Source of the DNA: Fidelibacterota bacterium
Lineage (GTDB): Bacteria; Fidelibacterota; UBA2242; JAOZSR01
NCBI GenBank assembly: GCA_029939575.1
Contig: JAOZSR010000008.1
Location: 1-63,883, forward strand
Length of the DNA: 63,883 bases
Direction: 5' to 3'
Shown: piece after piece, positions 17,064 through 25,761 of the stretch
How the letters are laid out: each line of letters starts with the position of its first letter
How positions within the stretch are numbered: position 1 is the first letter of the stretch
The notes under the pieces: model-generated
Database searches by the model: none
Seen by the model: the letters and a program-made list of their open reading frames with translations, nothing else
Told to the model about the DNA's origin: nothing
Position numbers and translations under genes: made by a program

Positions 17064-17483
17064 GTGAAAAAAAGTAAAAAATCTATTTTTCTTTTAATTA
17101 TTATCTTATTATCAATTTCATCTTTAACCTTTGGTAATTCCCAATTTTTATCAATTGTACAGAGAGTGTGTGCATCATATCAGCTTAAAATGGAATATAG
17201 CATGATGAGTCTACTTGAGTTGCCAAATGGAAATCAGGAATTAACAATTACAATGAATAGTACCAGAAATAATTTTGACAAGAGTTTATTAGTTGGATAT
17301 TATGCAGCTGGTAAAGCAATACAAAAAACAAATTTTAATATTGAAAGTGTCATAATTATTGTGAATATTGAATATAAATCTGTAATGCAAATTATATCTT
17401 CTGTTAAAAAAGAAGATGTCTTGGATTATTCGTCTAATAAAATAGATTATAGTGATTTTATGAAGAAAGTAACTTATCTTTGA
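17064..17483 (+). CDS. small secreted protein, paralogue B
   Basis: A 139-residue protein starting at GTG 17064, which follows AGGAGG (17051-17056) at 7 bases; the in-frame TTG at 17040 would contain that site. A basic N-terminus and a hydrophobic signal (FLLIIILLSISSLTFG) precede a mature domain that aligns along its length with the product of 16328-16753, including MM..L, LVGYYAAGK and YSDF. No function is known. The small membrane protein at 17511 follows after 27 bp and then a terminator, so these two may share a transcript. Confidence 0.75.
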   Translation: MKKSKKSIFLLIIILLSISSLTFGNSQFLSIVQRVCASYQLKMEYSMMSLLELPNGNQELTITMNSTRNNFDKSLLVGYYAAGKAIQKTNFNIESVIIIVNIEYKSVMQIISSVKKEDVLDYSSNKIDYSDFMKKVTYL

Positions 17484-17510
17484 AATAACAATAAAATAAT
17501 GGAGGAATTT

Positions 17511-17744
17511 ATGGATCCTTTTTCATGGTCTTATACTATTGCAATGTATCTAAAGGGAATTGGTTGGGCAATTGTTGCTTCACTTGGATTTTCTTTTGGT
17601 GTTGGTCTTGCTATCAAAGTTTTTGATTGGCTGTCAACTGACATTAATGAATGGGAAGAAATTAAAAAAGGTAATATGGGTGTTGCTTTAATTTTAGTAG
17701 CATTAATTGTTATGGTTGGTTTATTGGTACATAAAGTAATTTAA
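17511..17744 (+). CDS. small two-helix membrane protein (DUF350-like)
   Basis: A 77-residue protein with two transmembrane helices (about residues 14-36 and 52-73) joined by an acidic loop, INEWEEIKKGNMGVAL, which resembles one half of a DUF350/UPF0719 repeat (the conserved K-GN-xxVAL). ATG 17511 follows GGAGG (17501-17505); ATG 17499 overlaps that site and is unlikely. Function is unknown. It lies behind the second secreted paralogue, so the membrane and secreted proteins may work together. Confidence 0.7.
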   Translation: MDPFSWSYTIAMYLKGIGWAIVASLGFSFGVGLAIKVFDWLSTDINEWEEIKKGNMGVALILVALIVMVGLLVHKVI

Positions 17745-17770
17745 TCAATCCGTACAGTTAAACATGTTTT

Positions 17771-17800
17771 AAGGCTTCTTTTTTTTGAAGCCTTTTTTTT
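17771..17800 (+). terminator. intrinsic terminator after small membrane protein gene
   Basis: AAGGCTTC (17771-17778) pairs with GAAGCCTT (17787-17794) around a T-rich loop, followed by a run of T residues. Confidence 0.88.
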
Positions 17801-18107
17801 TATTTTTGGAACAAAACACTCAGTTTATTGTATAAAAAGGGTATTTTGAAAAGATGAAATAAAATTTACTAACTCCTTAATAAAAGTATTAAGTAATCTC
17901 CTCCTATCCCTTGCTTAATATTCATGCCACAGCTATCCCTCACTTTAGTTGTGGCATTTTTTTATTATATCAATTATATGTATTACTGATGGATTTTTAA
18001 AGATATACAGCCTGATACTATTAAAGTAAAAAATTAGTTAAAAATCATACAGGTTTATATGTTTTTAATACACAAAATTTTAAAAATGAACAAAGTAATC
18101 AAAGCCT
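17801..18107 (+). other. intergenic region with a second terminator and possible small transcript
   Basis: After the first terminator there are about 120 bases with no ORF, then a second terminator-like hairpin at 17924-17963. The stretch contains a CU-rich segment, TCTCCTCCTATCCC at about 17897-17910, that is complementary to strong Shine-Dalgarno sequences. Beyond 17964 the sequence is AT-rich filler before the end of the convergent rlmN gene. Confidence 0.35.
17924..17963 (+). terminator. second intrinsic terminator
   Basis: ATGCCACAGCT (17924-17934) pairs with AGTTGTGGCAT (17947-17957; one G-T pair) and is followed by seven T residues. No ORF lies between it and the terminator at 17771-17800, so it should end a separate, short RNA or act as a back-up. 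The T-run direction fits the plus strand. Confidence 0.8.
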
Positions 18108-19145
18108 TTATGAATGTTCTGCATACAATTGCCCACAGGCTGCCGAAATATCCTGCCCCTTACTCCTACGGATGGTAACCACAAATGGCGCCTTTATAAT
18201 AAGATTCATAAATTTATTAATGGTGTTTTCATCAGGGCATTTATATTTAACATGACTATTTTCATTAAAAGGGATTATATTCAATTTACATGGTAATGAA
18301 CTTAACATTTTAATCAATCTCTTTGCATCTTCAGGAGTATCATTAAAATCTTTGATTAAAATATATTCAAAGGTGATTTTTCTATGGATTTTTTTATAAT
18401 AGTATTTTGCAGCTTCGAGAAGATCATTAATAGGATATTTTGTATTAATTGGTACTAATTCATCTCGTTGTCTGTTATTACTTCCATTTAGAGAAATGGC
18501 CAGGTTAAACCTGTAACCCTGATCTGCAATTTTTTTTATGGCTGGTATAATACCACATGTAGAAATTGTAATATGTCTATTTGATAATGCAGGTCCGGCT
18601 TCGTTATTCAGAATTTTTGCTGCCTTGATAGAATTTTCATAATTCAAAAAGGGTTCACCCATTCCCATAAAAACCACATTGGTAATTGGATTGTCTTCAC
18701 TGTTATTGATTACAAAAAATTGATCAATTATTTCCCCGGTTGTTAATTTTCGTTTATATCCCATTAGCCCTGTTGCACAATAAGGACATCCAATATTACA
18801 TCCAACCATTGTTGACAGACATAAGGTGACCCGCTTTCCATCATTCATATAAACAGATTCAATTAATTCTCCATCTTTTAGTTGGAAAAGGTATTTTCTG
18901 GTATCATCTATTTTGGATGCTGCAACCAGTTTGATTTTTAGCAAGGAAATAACAGTTTTAGAATCGGATTTTTTAAGGAATTTCTTTGATAAATTTGTCA
19001 TTTCGGAGATGCTCATGGCGCCTTGCTTATACATCCAGTGAAAAACCTGTTTGGCGCGGAAAGGTTTTTCCCCGATTTCTGTCACCCAATTTTCTAATTC
19101 TTTTAAATCTAACCCTTTTAAAATAATTTTTTCGTTTTCTGACAA
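18108..19145 (-). CDS. rlmN: 23S rRNA A2503 / tRNA A37 methyltransferase RlmN
   Basis: A 345-residue radical SAM methyltransferase. The iron-sulfur motif is Cys116, Cys120 and Cys123 in CNIGCPYC, followed by GLMGYKRKLTTGEI, the SAM-binding MGMGEPFLNYENS and, near the C-terminus, the conserved methyl-carrying Cys in DISAACGQL. RlmN methylates C2 of adenosine 2503 in 23S rRNA and of A37 in some tRNAs, using a methyl-cysteine intermediate. The length is normal. It sits 29 bp downstream of the TolC-like gene on the same strand. Confidence 0.95.
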   Translation of the reverse strand: MSENEKIILKGLDLKELENWVTEIGEKPFRAKQVFHWMYKQGAMSISEMTNLSKKFLKKSDSKTVISLLKIKLVAASKIDDTRKYLFQLKDGELIESVYMNDGKRVTLCLSTMVGCNIGCPYCATGLMGYKRKLTTGEIIDQFFVINNSEDNPITNVVFMGMGEPFLNYENSIKAAKILNNEAGPALSNRHITISTCGIIPAIKKIADQGYRFNLAISLNGSNNRQRDELVPINTKYPINDLLEAAKYYYKKIHRKITFEYILIKDFNDTPEDAKRLIKMLSSLPCKLNIIPFNENSHVKYKCPDENTINKFMNLIIKAPFVVTIRRSKGQDISAACGQLYAEHS

Positions 19146-19174
19146 GTAAGTACCTTTTTATATAAGTCTGTAAT

Positions 19175-20668
19175 TTAATAATTACCAATATCTTTAGACA
19201 GATCTTTTAAGTTTGCGGTTGGGATAAACCAGGAAAAATCATCAATTGTTTTACAAAGTGTGATGCGGGAACCAATATGTAGATAAATTGCTCTGGCATA
19301 TTCCATTTCACATTCATGATTGAGTAGGAATGCATTTTTAACTTGTTCAAATGTAATTTCCTGATTTGAATATTTTGTTAAGAAGACTTTATATAGTTTG
19401 CCGGAACTAATCATATTATTGCTTAATTTTTCAAGATTCTTTTCGATGTTTGCAATATCCAGTAAGTTTTTTTGAACCTCGGTTTTTATCTTATTTTTTA
19501 TATGTTCTTCTTTTGCTTGAACTATCATTAATTTATATCGATTTTGCAGGGCTTTTTCATTAGAAGGAAAGGGTTCAAAAATTGGAACTGCCAGATTTAA
19601 CCCGATATTCCAATTATCAACAAGCCGATTTGGTCTTAATGGATCAAATCCATTGGCAAAACCATAATTGGAAAACAATGAAATTTTTGGTTTATTTCCA
19701 GCATTTGCAAGGTCGATATATTTTTTACGTATTTCTATCTCATTTTCTAACAGTTTAATTTCTAATCGGGTATCCAAAGCAATTTTTATCAATCCCTGAG
19801 AATTTAGATTGGTAGCGAATTCAAATCCAAAGTCGCCATAAATTGAAAACGCAGAATCTGGCATACCAATTATTGAAGAAAGATTTAATTTTTCTATCTT
19901 ATAATTTTTTTCAATATTTGATAATTCAATTTTTAATTGATTCATCATAATACCTGCTGATAAAAAATCAGAATAATATAAACTATCATTAATAAAAAAA
20001 TTAGTTGATATATCCATTAATTTTTCAGTTTGGTTGATATTCTGGTGATATAATTCTCTGATTTCCTGAAGATACAATACTATATAAAAAATTCTTAAAA
20101 TATTCTCTGTTAACAAAAACACATCTTCTTGCATTCTTAATAATTTTGAATTTTGCTCAGATTTCGCGATATCGATAGCATTTGATAATCGTCCAAAGGA
20201 AAAAACATCCATTTCTGAATGAAGGTTTATTCCAAGTGAATTCTTGGCACCAAATTGCATAGATCTGTTTTCAGAAAGAGAAACTGACGGGGTTTTGAAA
20301 TTATTGCTATAATGACTTGATAAATAAACTTTTGGAAGTTTCCCGGCTTCTGCTTTTTCTATATTTTGCTTAGCAATTTCATTTGACAATTCATATATTT
20401 TTAGAATCTTATCTTTTTTTAATGTTTTTTTATAACAATCTGATAGAGATAATTTTTCCTGGCAAAATAGGGTTGCTGATTGAATAATTAAAATTGAAAT
20501 AAAAGCAAATACAGTTATAGAATTAATTAAAATGCTTCTAATAATCTGATTGTTGGATTTATTTCCCTGTCCACTTTTCTTTTTTTTACGGCAGGTAAAC
20601 ACTTTTTTATTATAATTGAAGCTGCATAGAATTAGTTTTATATTATTTGAATATTTTTTTTTCATCAA
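19175..20668 (-). CDS. TolC family outer membrane efflux protein
   Basis: A 497-residue protein with the TolC/OEP pattern. After a long basic N-terminus a signal-like hydrophobic segment (about residues 45-68) precedes LSLSDCYKKTLKKDK, the usual start of the first coiled coil. A second repeat begins near residue 290 (LIKIALDTRLEIKLLENEIEIRKKYIDLANAGNKPKISLFSNYGF) and has the family's A.....P..SL pattern. The protein would form a trimeric outer-membrane channel with an alpha-barrel. The extra 45 N-terminal residues are odd; no later Met gives a better start. No inner-membrane pump or adaptor gene is adjacent. Confidence 0.85.
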   Translation of the reverse strand: MMKKKYSNNIKLILCSFNYNKKVFTCRKKKKSGQGNKSNNQIIRSILINSITVFAFISILIIQSATLFCQEKLSLSDCYKKTLKKDKILKIYELSNEIAKQNIEKAEAGKLPKVYLSSHYSNNFKTPSVSLSENRSMQFGAKNSLGINLHSEMDVFSFGRLSNAIDIAKSEQNSKLLRMQEDVFLLTENILRIFYIVLYLQEIRELYHQNINQTEKLMDISTNFFINDSLYYSDFLSAGIMMNQLKIELSNIEKNYKIEKLNLSSIIGMPDSAFSIYGDFGFEFATNLNSQGLIKIALDTRLEIKLLENEIEIRKKYIDLANAGNKPKISLFSNYGFANGFDPLRPNRLVDNWNIGLNLAVPIFEPFPSNEKALQNRYKLMIVQAKEEHIKNKIKTEVQKNLLDIANIEKNLEKLSNNMISSGKLYKVFLTKYSNQEITFEQVKNAFLLNHECEMEYARAIYLHIGSRITLCKTIDDFSWFIPTANLKDLSKDIGNY

Positions 20669-20753
20669 TTCATTTTTTAATTATTGTCAATACATACCAG
20701 AAAAAATCAGTAATTATAAATATAGAATGTATTTTTCCTAAAAACAACTGAAT

Positions 20754-20785
20754 AAAAAAAGCCCTTTTTAGAAAAAAGGGCTTTT
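20754..20785 (-). terminator. intrinsic terminator of the GldL/M-like operon
   Basis: A stem made of AAAAGCCCTTTTT and AAAAAGGGCTTTT is flanked by an A-run on the left, which is a T-run on the minus strand. It lies just after the stop codon of the gene ending at 20806. Confidence 0.85.
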
Positions 20786-20805
20786 AAAATTATTTTTTGG
20801 ATTTA

Positions 20806-22044
20806 TTAGAATTTATCCAACCTGAATTGAATTCCAAAGTGTGTTGCAAAGCGTGGAAAATAATCTTTGTTCTCTCCATCTAAATAATAAACAAATGTAA
20901 TTGGTAAAGCGATTGATTCATTAATATTAAGAGTGAATTTAGACAGAAAACTGGTTGCACTATTTAATTGCATTGAGAATAAAAATTTTGGATATATATT
21001 ATGTGCCAAGGCAGAAGAATAATCCATTCTAAGGAAAAATCCAAAACCCACTTCATTAGCATTATTAAAATGTTCATTTTCCCGATTTTTATTGCGATAT
21101 ATGAGTCTTTTTTCACCATCGACATCAACTATTTTTCGATTTGCAATTCTATAAAATGCGAATCCCGGTTTTATTTGAAAAGCACCTTTCATTTTTTTCA
21201 TAGGCGCCCCAAAATTAACATAAGCTAATCCCGAAACATCCATATAACTTATTAATGAATCAGTTGTTTTATTAATAGATGGATCACTGGATAAAACATC
21301 TGCTGTATTGGTTAAAAAATTTAATTCACCATAAAAATTGCTATAATTAAAGGCGCCAAAACCACCAATTCCACCATTGAGACGTTCCCAGTCTTCTGCT
21401 CCTGGTCTAATTCCAATATCAATTAATGAAGGCATTTGCATACCGAGTTTGAAAACCGGTGTGGCTACTCCAATTCGCATTGTACCGGCATCTGCGTGTG
21501 GTAAGCCCATTAATTCATTTCCCCATTCAAAAAGAAGGCCGGAAGAATTACTAAGTCGATAAATGGAGCGGCTAAGTCCGATTAATAAACTGGAATTTGT
21601 CCAGAATAATTCTTTGTTTAAATAATCCAATTCGGGTTTTATCTGGGTGTCCTGGAAAGGAGCGGTTGTATCTAAATGATAATATTGATCTTTTTCAGCT
21701 ATAGTCATCATCAGGGTTGAACCAAGTACCCAGTTAACCATTTCACTTTCAATAACGTTAAATCCGGAAACATGAGAACCATATCGTAATTGATAAACCT
21801 GATTTTTTCGTGATTTACTGCGAATGGCAATAAGAATATCTCCCGGATATATTTCAGGAATATCATCACCTGTAATGCTGGCATATTCAATTACGGCATT
21901 TTCTACTAATAGTCTGTAGGGTTCATATTCGATTGTCCAGGCTTCAAAGCGTCTTGCATCCAGTTGTTTTAATAAATCTGCATTTAGTAATAATGGCATA
22001 ACCAAAATCATTAAAAATAATAGGATATTTTTTTTGTGTGTCAT
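20806..22044 (-). CDS. barrel-tailed envelope protein B of the GldL/M-like operon
   Basis: A 412-residue protein with a signal peptide (ILLFLMILVMPLLLNA) and no family I can name. An N-terminal domain of about 140 residues (LEAWTIEYEPYRLLVENAVIEYA region and a DILIAIRSKSRKNQVYQLRYG strand) is followed by a C-terminal half rich in alternating beta strands and ending in FGIQFRLDKF, as in outer-membrane barrels. The segment MRIGVATPVFKLGMQMPSLIDIG parallels FGLATEVFKFYMTMPSRYPGS of the next gene upstream, so the two are paralogues. It is the last gene of the operon and is closed by a terminator. Confidence 0.65.
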   Translation of the reverse strand: MTHKKNILLFLMILVMPLLLNADLLKQLDARRFEAWTIEYEPYRLLVENAVIEYASITGDDIPEIYPGDILIAIRSKSRKNQVYQLRYGSHVSGFNVIESEMVNWVLGSTLMMTIAEKDQYYHLDTTAPFQDTQIKPELDYLNKELFWTNSSLLIGLSRSIYRLSNSSGLLFEWGNELMGLPHADAGTMRIGVATPVFKLGMQMPSLIDIGIRPGAEDWERLNGGIGGFGAFNYSNFYGELNFLTNTADVLSSDPSINKTTDSLISYMDVSGLAYVNFGAPMKKMKGAFQIKPGFAFYRIANRKIVDVDGEKRLIYRNKNRENEHFNNANEVGFGFFLRMDYSSALAHNIYPKFLFSMQLNSATSFLSKFTLNINESIALPITFVYYLDGENKDYFPRFATHFGIQFRLDKF

Positions 22045-22054
22045 AATACACCTC

Positions 22055-23347
22055 TTAGAAATAAATTGAAATTGAAGGAGTTATCAACCATCCGGGTTTC
22101 CAGGTAAAGGTATCCGGGTCAACATCAGCAACGTAATGTTTATTACCTTTTGTGTCAAAGTCCAATGACTTCCAGAAAAAAGTACCAGAGAGATCAACAC
22201 TTAGCCATTCAAGAATAGTCCGGGATACATAAAATTGTAGACTTCCAAAACCGGTCATACTAATATTTAGTTGTGATGCCAATTTCCATTTATTATAGTG
22301 TTTATCATTCATATCAGATGCGTATTCCGCCCTGACAGTACCCTGCAATAATTCCATAGGATCAGTTCTGTCAAGTTCTATAAACTTATGTTGTTCTCCC
22401 TCCAGAGTATCAGTATGGCCATATACAAATTGTGAGTAGCATGCTCCAAAACTCATTCTTAAAGAACCCTGGGGAATTTTAAAGCCCGGTTCATCTTCAC
22501 TGGAACCGATCCTGTTTGTAAAACTGTAATAAATAGATCCCGTTGAATTGGAGTAAATTACATCTTTATTATCATAATATGTCAGTTCTTCACTACTTTT
22601 ACGAAAATCCATATCCTGGAAACTTACAGAGCCGCCAAAAGTTGGTGTATCAAATTTTAATCCACCACCATAGGAACCATCAAGTGGGTGTCCATTACCT
22701 AAGGAGCCGGGATATCGTGATGGCATGGTCATGTAAAACTTAAAAACCTCGGTGGCTAATCCAAAGTTCATCGTGCTGGAAGACGATGTAGGAAAACCAA
22801 TTTCAGGTTGTCCAAATTCCAGGGCAAGTGCAAATTTGGGATTGATTCGTAAAAATAATCTTTGAAGAACCCTAATGTCTACCCGGCGATGAGTCCACCA
22901 AAATGCATCTCTACATTGTTTATAGTTTCGTTCTTTGAAAACGCTGACAATATCTCCCGAAGATTCGGATATTTCAAATTCCTCTAACATATCCCAGGCA
23001 TATTGCCGGCTAACCAATGATTTGATTAATTCCGGAGGAAGTTGCTTTAGTATTTCTTTGTCTAATTTGTTTAAGGCACCGCCTCGGCTGGTAGCGTAGG
23101 CTTTATCTAACTCGGTTTCAACATTTTGCCTGAGAATTACAAAGACTCTTAATTCATCTGTTTCCTGAATCTCAAGATCAGCCATTGGGTCAATTTTTGT
23201 TAAAGTGTCAATATACTTTCGTAAAAATTCACGGCTAAAATTTCTATCTTTTACTATCCATGCTTTTACAGTTGCCCCGGACTGTGATTGCCCGATTAAA
23301 AGTAGAGGAATGAATAATAATAACATGATTTTTGCTGGTAATTTCAT
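22055..23347 (-). CDS. barrel-tailed envelope protein A of the GldL/M-like operon
   Basis: A 430-residue protein with a signal peptide (IMLLLFIPLLLIGQSQS). The N-terminal part (about 25-165) is mostly helical and charged, with YAWDMLEEFEISESSG and AFWWTHRRVDIRVLQR as landmarks; the rest looks like an outer-membrane beta-barrel with a closing strand LITPSISIYF. It shares layout and a central motif with the product of 20806-22044. It lies 15 bp after the GldM-like gene, where GldN or other outer-membrane partners occur in type IX operons, but I see no GldN signature. A structural partner of the motor is an inference from position. Confidence 0.65.
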   Translation of the reverse strand: MKLPAKIMLLLFIPLLLIGQSQSGATVKAWIVKDRNFSREFLRKYIDTLTKIDPMADLEIQETDELRVFVILRQNVETELDKAYATSRGGALNKLDKEILKQLPPELIKSLVSRQYAWDMLEEFEISESSGDIVSVFKERNYKQCRDAFWWTHRRVDIRVLQRLFLRINPKFALALEFGQPEIGFPTSSSSTMNFGLATEVFKFYMTMPSRYPGSLGNGHPLDGSYGGGLKFDTPTFGGSVSFQDMDFRKSSEELTYYDNKDVIYSNSTGSIYYSFTNRIGSSEDEPGFKIPQGSLRMSFGACYSQFVYGHTDTLEGEQHKFIELDRTDPMELLQGTVRAEYASDMNDKHYNKWKLASQLNISMTGFGSLQFYVSRTILEWLSVDLSGTFFWKSLDFDTKGNKHYVADVDPDTFTWKPGWLITPSISIYF

Positions 23348-23362
23348 TGCGTCCCCTTTGTG

Positions 23363-24790
23363 CTAATAATTATACTGATATTGTTTACGATGTTCACTGA
23401 CTTGTTTTAATTCATCCCAGATTTTAAAACTAATTTCCTGAAATGCTGTTTCTTCAAATGGTTTTTCAATTTCCACTAACCATTTATATTGTTTTTTACT
23501 TCCAATAACTACTGGCTCGCCTTCTTGTTGATTTCGTACTATTCCACCGCGTTGTTGAAATCTCAAGACTTTATTTGATTTTCCAAAAGTAGTAATCTTG
23601 AAGTATACATTATTGCTACCAGCATCTCTACTGAGAAATTCAATTTCCGGTGGTGGTGGCTTTAAAACCTGGATTTGATGACTCATAGAGTTAATTTTAT
23701 TCCCTGCAACATAGACCTGAAATTCTACTGTCCCTTCTTTATCAAAATTATCAAAAAGTACTTGGGCGCTGTTAACTCGTTTGTTTTCAACTGCATTACC
23801 GCTTACTTCTACAGAAATATCTTCTATAGGTATACCTCTTAAACTTCCATCAAAAGTATAAGCTTCTCCAAAATAAATCTGTTTTACGGTTGGAGCGATT
23901 GTCCAAACAGGTGGTCGTACATTGAGACCAAACTCTACACTTGTTTTTTCATCATCATTATTCCTGGTACCTACTATTTTAATATGGCCACTTTTTAACC
24001 CGACTCCTTTAATAATGGTTTCGGGAGTTCGTACAATTTTATCAGTTACTAATTCAGAACCCTGGATAACAGAAATTCTAAAATCTGAATTTTCTTTAAC
24101 ACCACCGATATAAATTGGTACTTCCCAGTTTAGCCCTTGTAATACTGAATATGAGTCCTTTGGTGTTTGCATTGTAAATGGTGATGCGGCTCCAACCCCG
24201 ATTGGAACAATTTTATTGGGAAAGGTTTTGCTTAATGGGATTCTACCTACCTGTTTTATAGCTGAAATCAATTTTTTTACAATAGCTTCATCTTTGTAGG
24301 CATGCATCCATTTCTCATGCAATTCTTCATTAAATTGTGGTTTAACACTTAAATCAGCAGTCACCTGGTAAGCAACATTCAATTCTTTTTCAAAATCTTT
24401 TTTTGGTATAGTTACTGTAAACCACTTATCTCCTTCTTCTTGGTTCAAAGGAGATAATTTGTATTCAAAGACTTTCGCACCCTCAACCAAACCATTTTCA
24501 TTTGTTTTTTTGAACAGTAATTTGCCTTTTAGTGAATTTTTATCAAAAAAACCGTTGAGTTGCAAATTCAAAGTTAATGTTTCTTTTTCATGATAAGGTG
24601 CGATTTGCCCGATATTTACAAGCTGCTCTACCTTGTCCTTGGCAATCGCGAGAATTGTTTTTTCTACTTTGTCTTTATATTCTTTTACTTCTCCTTCTAC
24701 AGAAAAAAAACTAATAATTGTAGCAAGATAAATAACAAAATATATTTCAACACGAGCATGAAACTTTTTCTTAAACTTTTTTTTGCGCAT
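23363..24790 (-). CDS. GldM-like motor protein
   Basis: A 475-residue protein with a basic N-terminus, a single transmembrane helix (about residues 14-31) and a long periplasmic part built of beta-sandwich-like repeats, with LKPPPPEIEF before the last domain. This is the architecture of GldM/PorM, whose helix pairs with GldL in a proton-driven motor. The helix entrance has Arg13 and Glu15 (HARVEIYFVIYLATI); GldM uses an Arg at a similar place. The usual GldM has about 510 residues. Sequence similarity is not obvious by eye beyond the layout, so the call rests mainly on architecture and on the GldL-like gene 40 bp upstream. Confidence 0.65.
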   Translation of the reverse strand: MRKKKFKKKFHARVEIYFVIYLATIISFFSVEGEVKEYKDKVEKTILAIAKDKVEQLVNIGQIAPYHEKETLTLNLQLNGFFDKNSLKGKLLFKKTNENGLVEGAKVFEYKLSPLNQEEGDKWFTVTIPKKDFEKELNVAYQVTADLSVKPQFNEELHEKWMHAYKDEAIVKKLISAIKQVGRIPLSKTFPNKIVPIGVGAASPFTMQTPKDSYSVLQGLNWEVPIYIGGVKENSDFRISVIQGSELVTDKIVRTPETIIKGVGLKSGHIKIVGTRNNDDEKTSVEFGLNVRPPVWTIAPTVKQIYFGEAYTFDGSLRGIPIEDISVEVSGNAVENKRVNSAQVLFDNFDKEGTVEFQVYVAGNKINSMSHQIQVLKPPPPEIEFLSRDAGSNNVYFKITTFGKSNKVLRFQQRGGIVRNQQEGEPVVIGSKKQYKWLVEIEKPFEETAFQEISFKIWDELKQVSEHRKQYQYNY

Positions 24791-24830
24791 TAGTCACCTG
24801 ACAGTAATTAGTTTAATAAAAACTATATCT

Positions 24831-25349
24831 TTATTTTGCACTTAATATTCGTTGGATTTCCTGGCGTACTTTCAGTGAAACCTGTTCATCAATTAATTTA
24901 TTCATTCCTTCAGTAACTTTTTTCAGTTCTTCCGCTTGATTTTTTAATAATAAATTATTTTCAGCAATTTGTGTTGACAGTTTTCCTGATTTACTGGCAA
25001 AAGTTGCCATAACATCTACAAATTCAGGAATATCCTGGGGACTAATCTCAAAAATATCCTCTTCTTCTTGTTCTTCTTCTGCTGCGGCTTCTTCGGCCAG
25101 GGTTTGTTTATATGCCTCTTTTCCGGCTGTATAAATTGTCCAGGCATATAAAAGCAACATACTGAACTCTAACGCCAGCCCTCCAATTGTTAAATATTCA
25201 ATAAGGCCAAAGCCCTCTTCATTAACATTTAATACTGTTTTCAAACCAACGATAACGATTAAAAATGCCGCTCCGGAATATACCAACGCCTGTCTTGTTG
25301 GATATTTGGAAGCAACTGATCTTTTCTTTTTTTTCGGTTTCTCACTCAT
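24831..25349 (-). CDS. GldL-like motor protein
   Basis: A 172-residue protein with two transmembrane helices (about residues 20-40 and 51-72) and a long cytoplasmic C-terminal helix with an acidic run (EEAAAEEEQEEEDIFE) and a coiled-coil tail (TQIAENNLLLKNQAEEL...). This matches GldL/PorL: two helices, an acidic residue in the second (Glu61 in GGLALEFSMLLLYAW, at the place of the essential GldL Glu) and a cytoplasmic tail. GldL forms a pentamer around two GldM helices. It is the first gene of the minus-strand operon and has a plausible promoter at 25384-25411. Confidence 0.7.
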   Translation of the reverse strand: MSEKPKKKKRSVASKYPTRQALVYSGAAFLIVIVGLKTVLNVNEEGFGLIEYLTIGGLALEFSMLLLYAWTIYTAGKEAYKQTLAEEAAAEEEQEEEDIFEISPQDIPEFVDVMATFASKSGKLSTQIAENNLLLKNQAEELKKVTEGMNKLIDEQVSLKVRQEIQRILSAK

Positions 25350-25383
25350 AATATTCCCTATTCCTTAATTGTTTGTTTATTAT

Positions 25384-25411
25384 ATTTTATAAATATTATT
25401 TAAAAAGTCAA
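25384..25411 (-). promoter_or_regulatory. promoter of the GldL/M-like operon
   Basis: On the minus strand TTGACT (complement of 25406-25411) is followed by 16 bases and TAAAAT (complement of 25384-25389). Each box matches five of six sigma-70 consensus positions. It lies 35 bases upstream of the GldL-like start. Confidence 0.55.
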
Positions 25412-25761
25412 TACAAAAATGCTTTTTTAAAGAACTATAATAATTGTTATAAATCTCTATTCAAAATCATCATGTAAACCCTATCTCGAGTGCGTAGTTA
25501 ATTTATTGAATTTAAAAACAATCCATATAAACCGCAACTATTAGGAAATTTTAATTTAATAGGAATAATTAAATTTGTAGGATAAAAACATGTTATGTTT
25601 TTAATCTTTGGTTAAAATAAATTTAGGTCTGTTGTCTGATGGTTTGACTATTGCTTATCTGATTTTTGAGAAATGATATTGAAGGAAAAGAGGAAAAAGG
25701 ATTAAGACATCCTGCCAAAAAACTGAAATGTGAATTAACATTCCTCCACACTCAATTAAAT
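25412..25761 (-). other. intergenic region upstream of the GldL/M-like operon
   Basis: 350 bp of AT-rich sequence between the thioesterase stop and the operon promoter. I see no ORF with a good start, no RNA fold and no convincing terminator for the thioesterase transcript. Confidence 0.4.
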
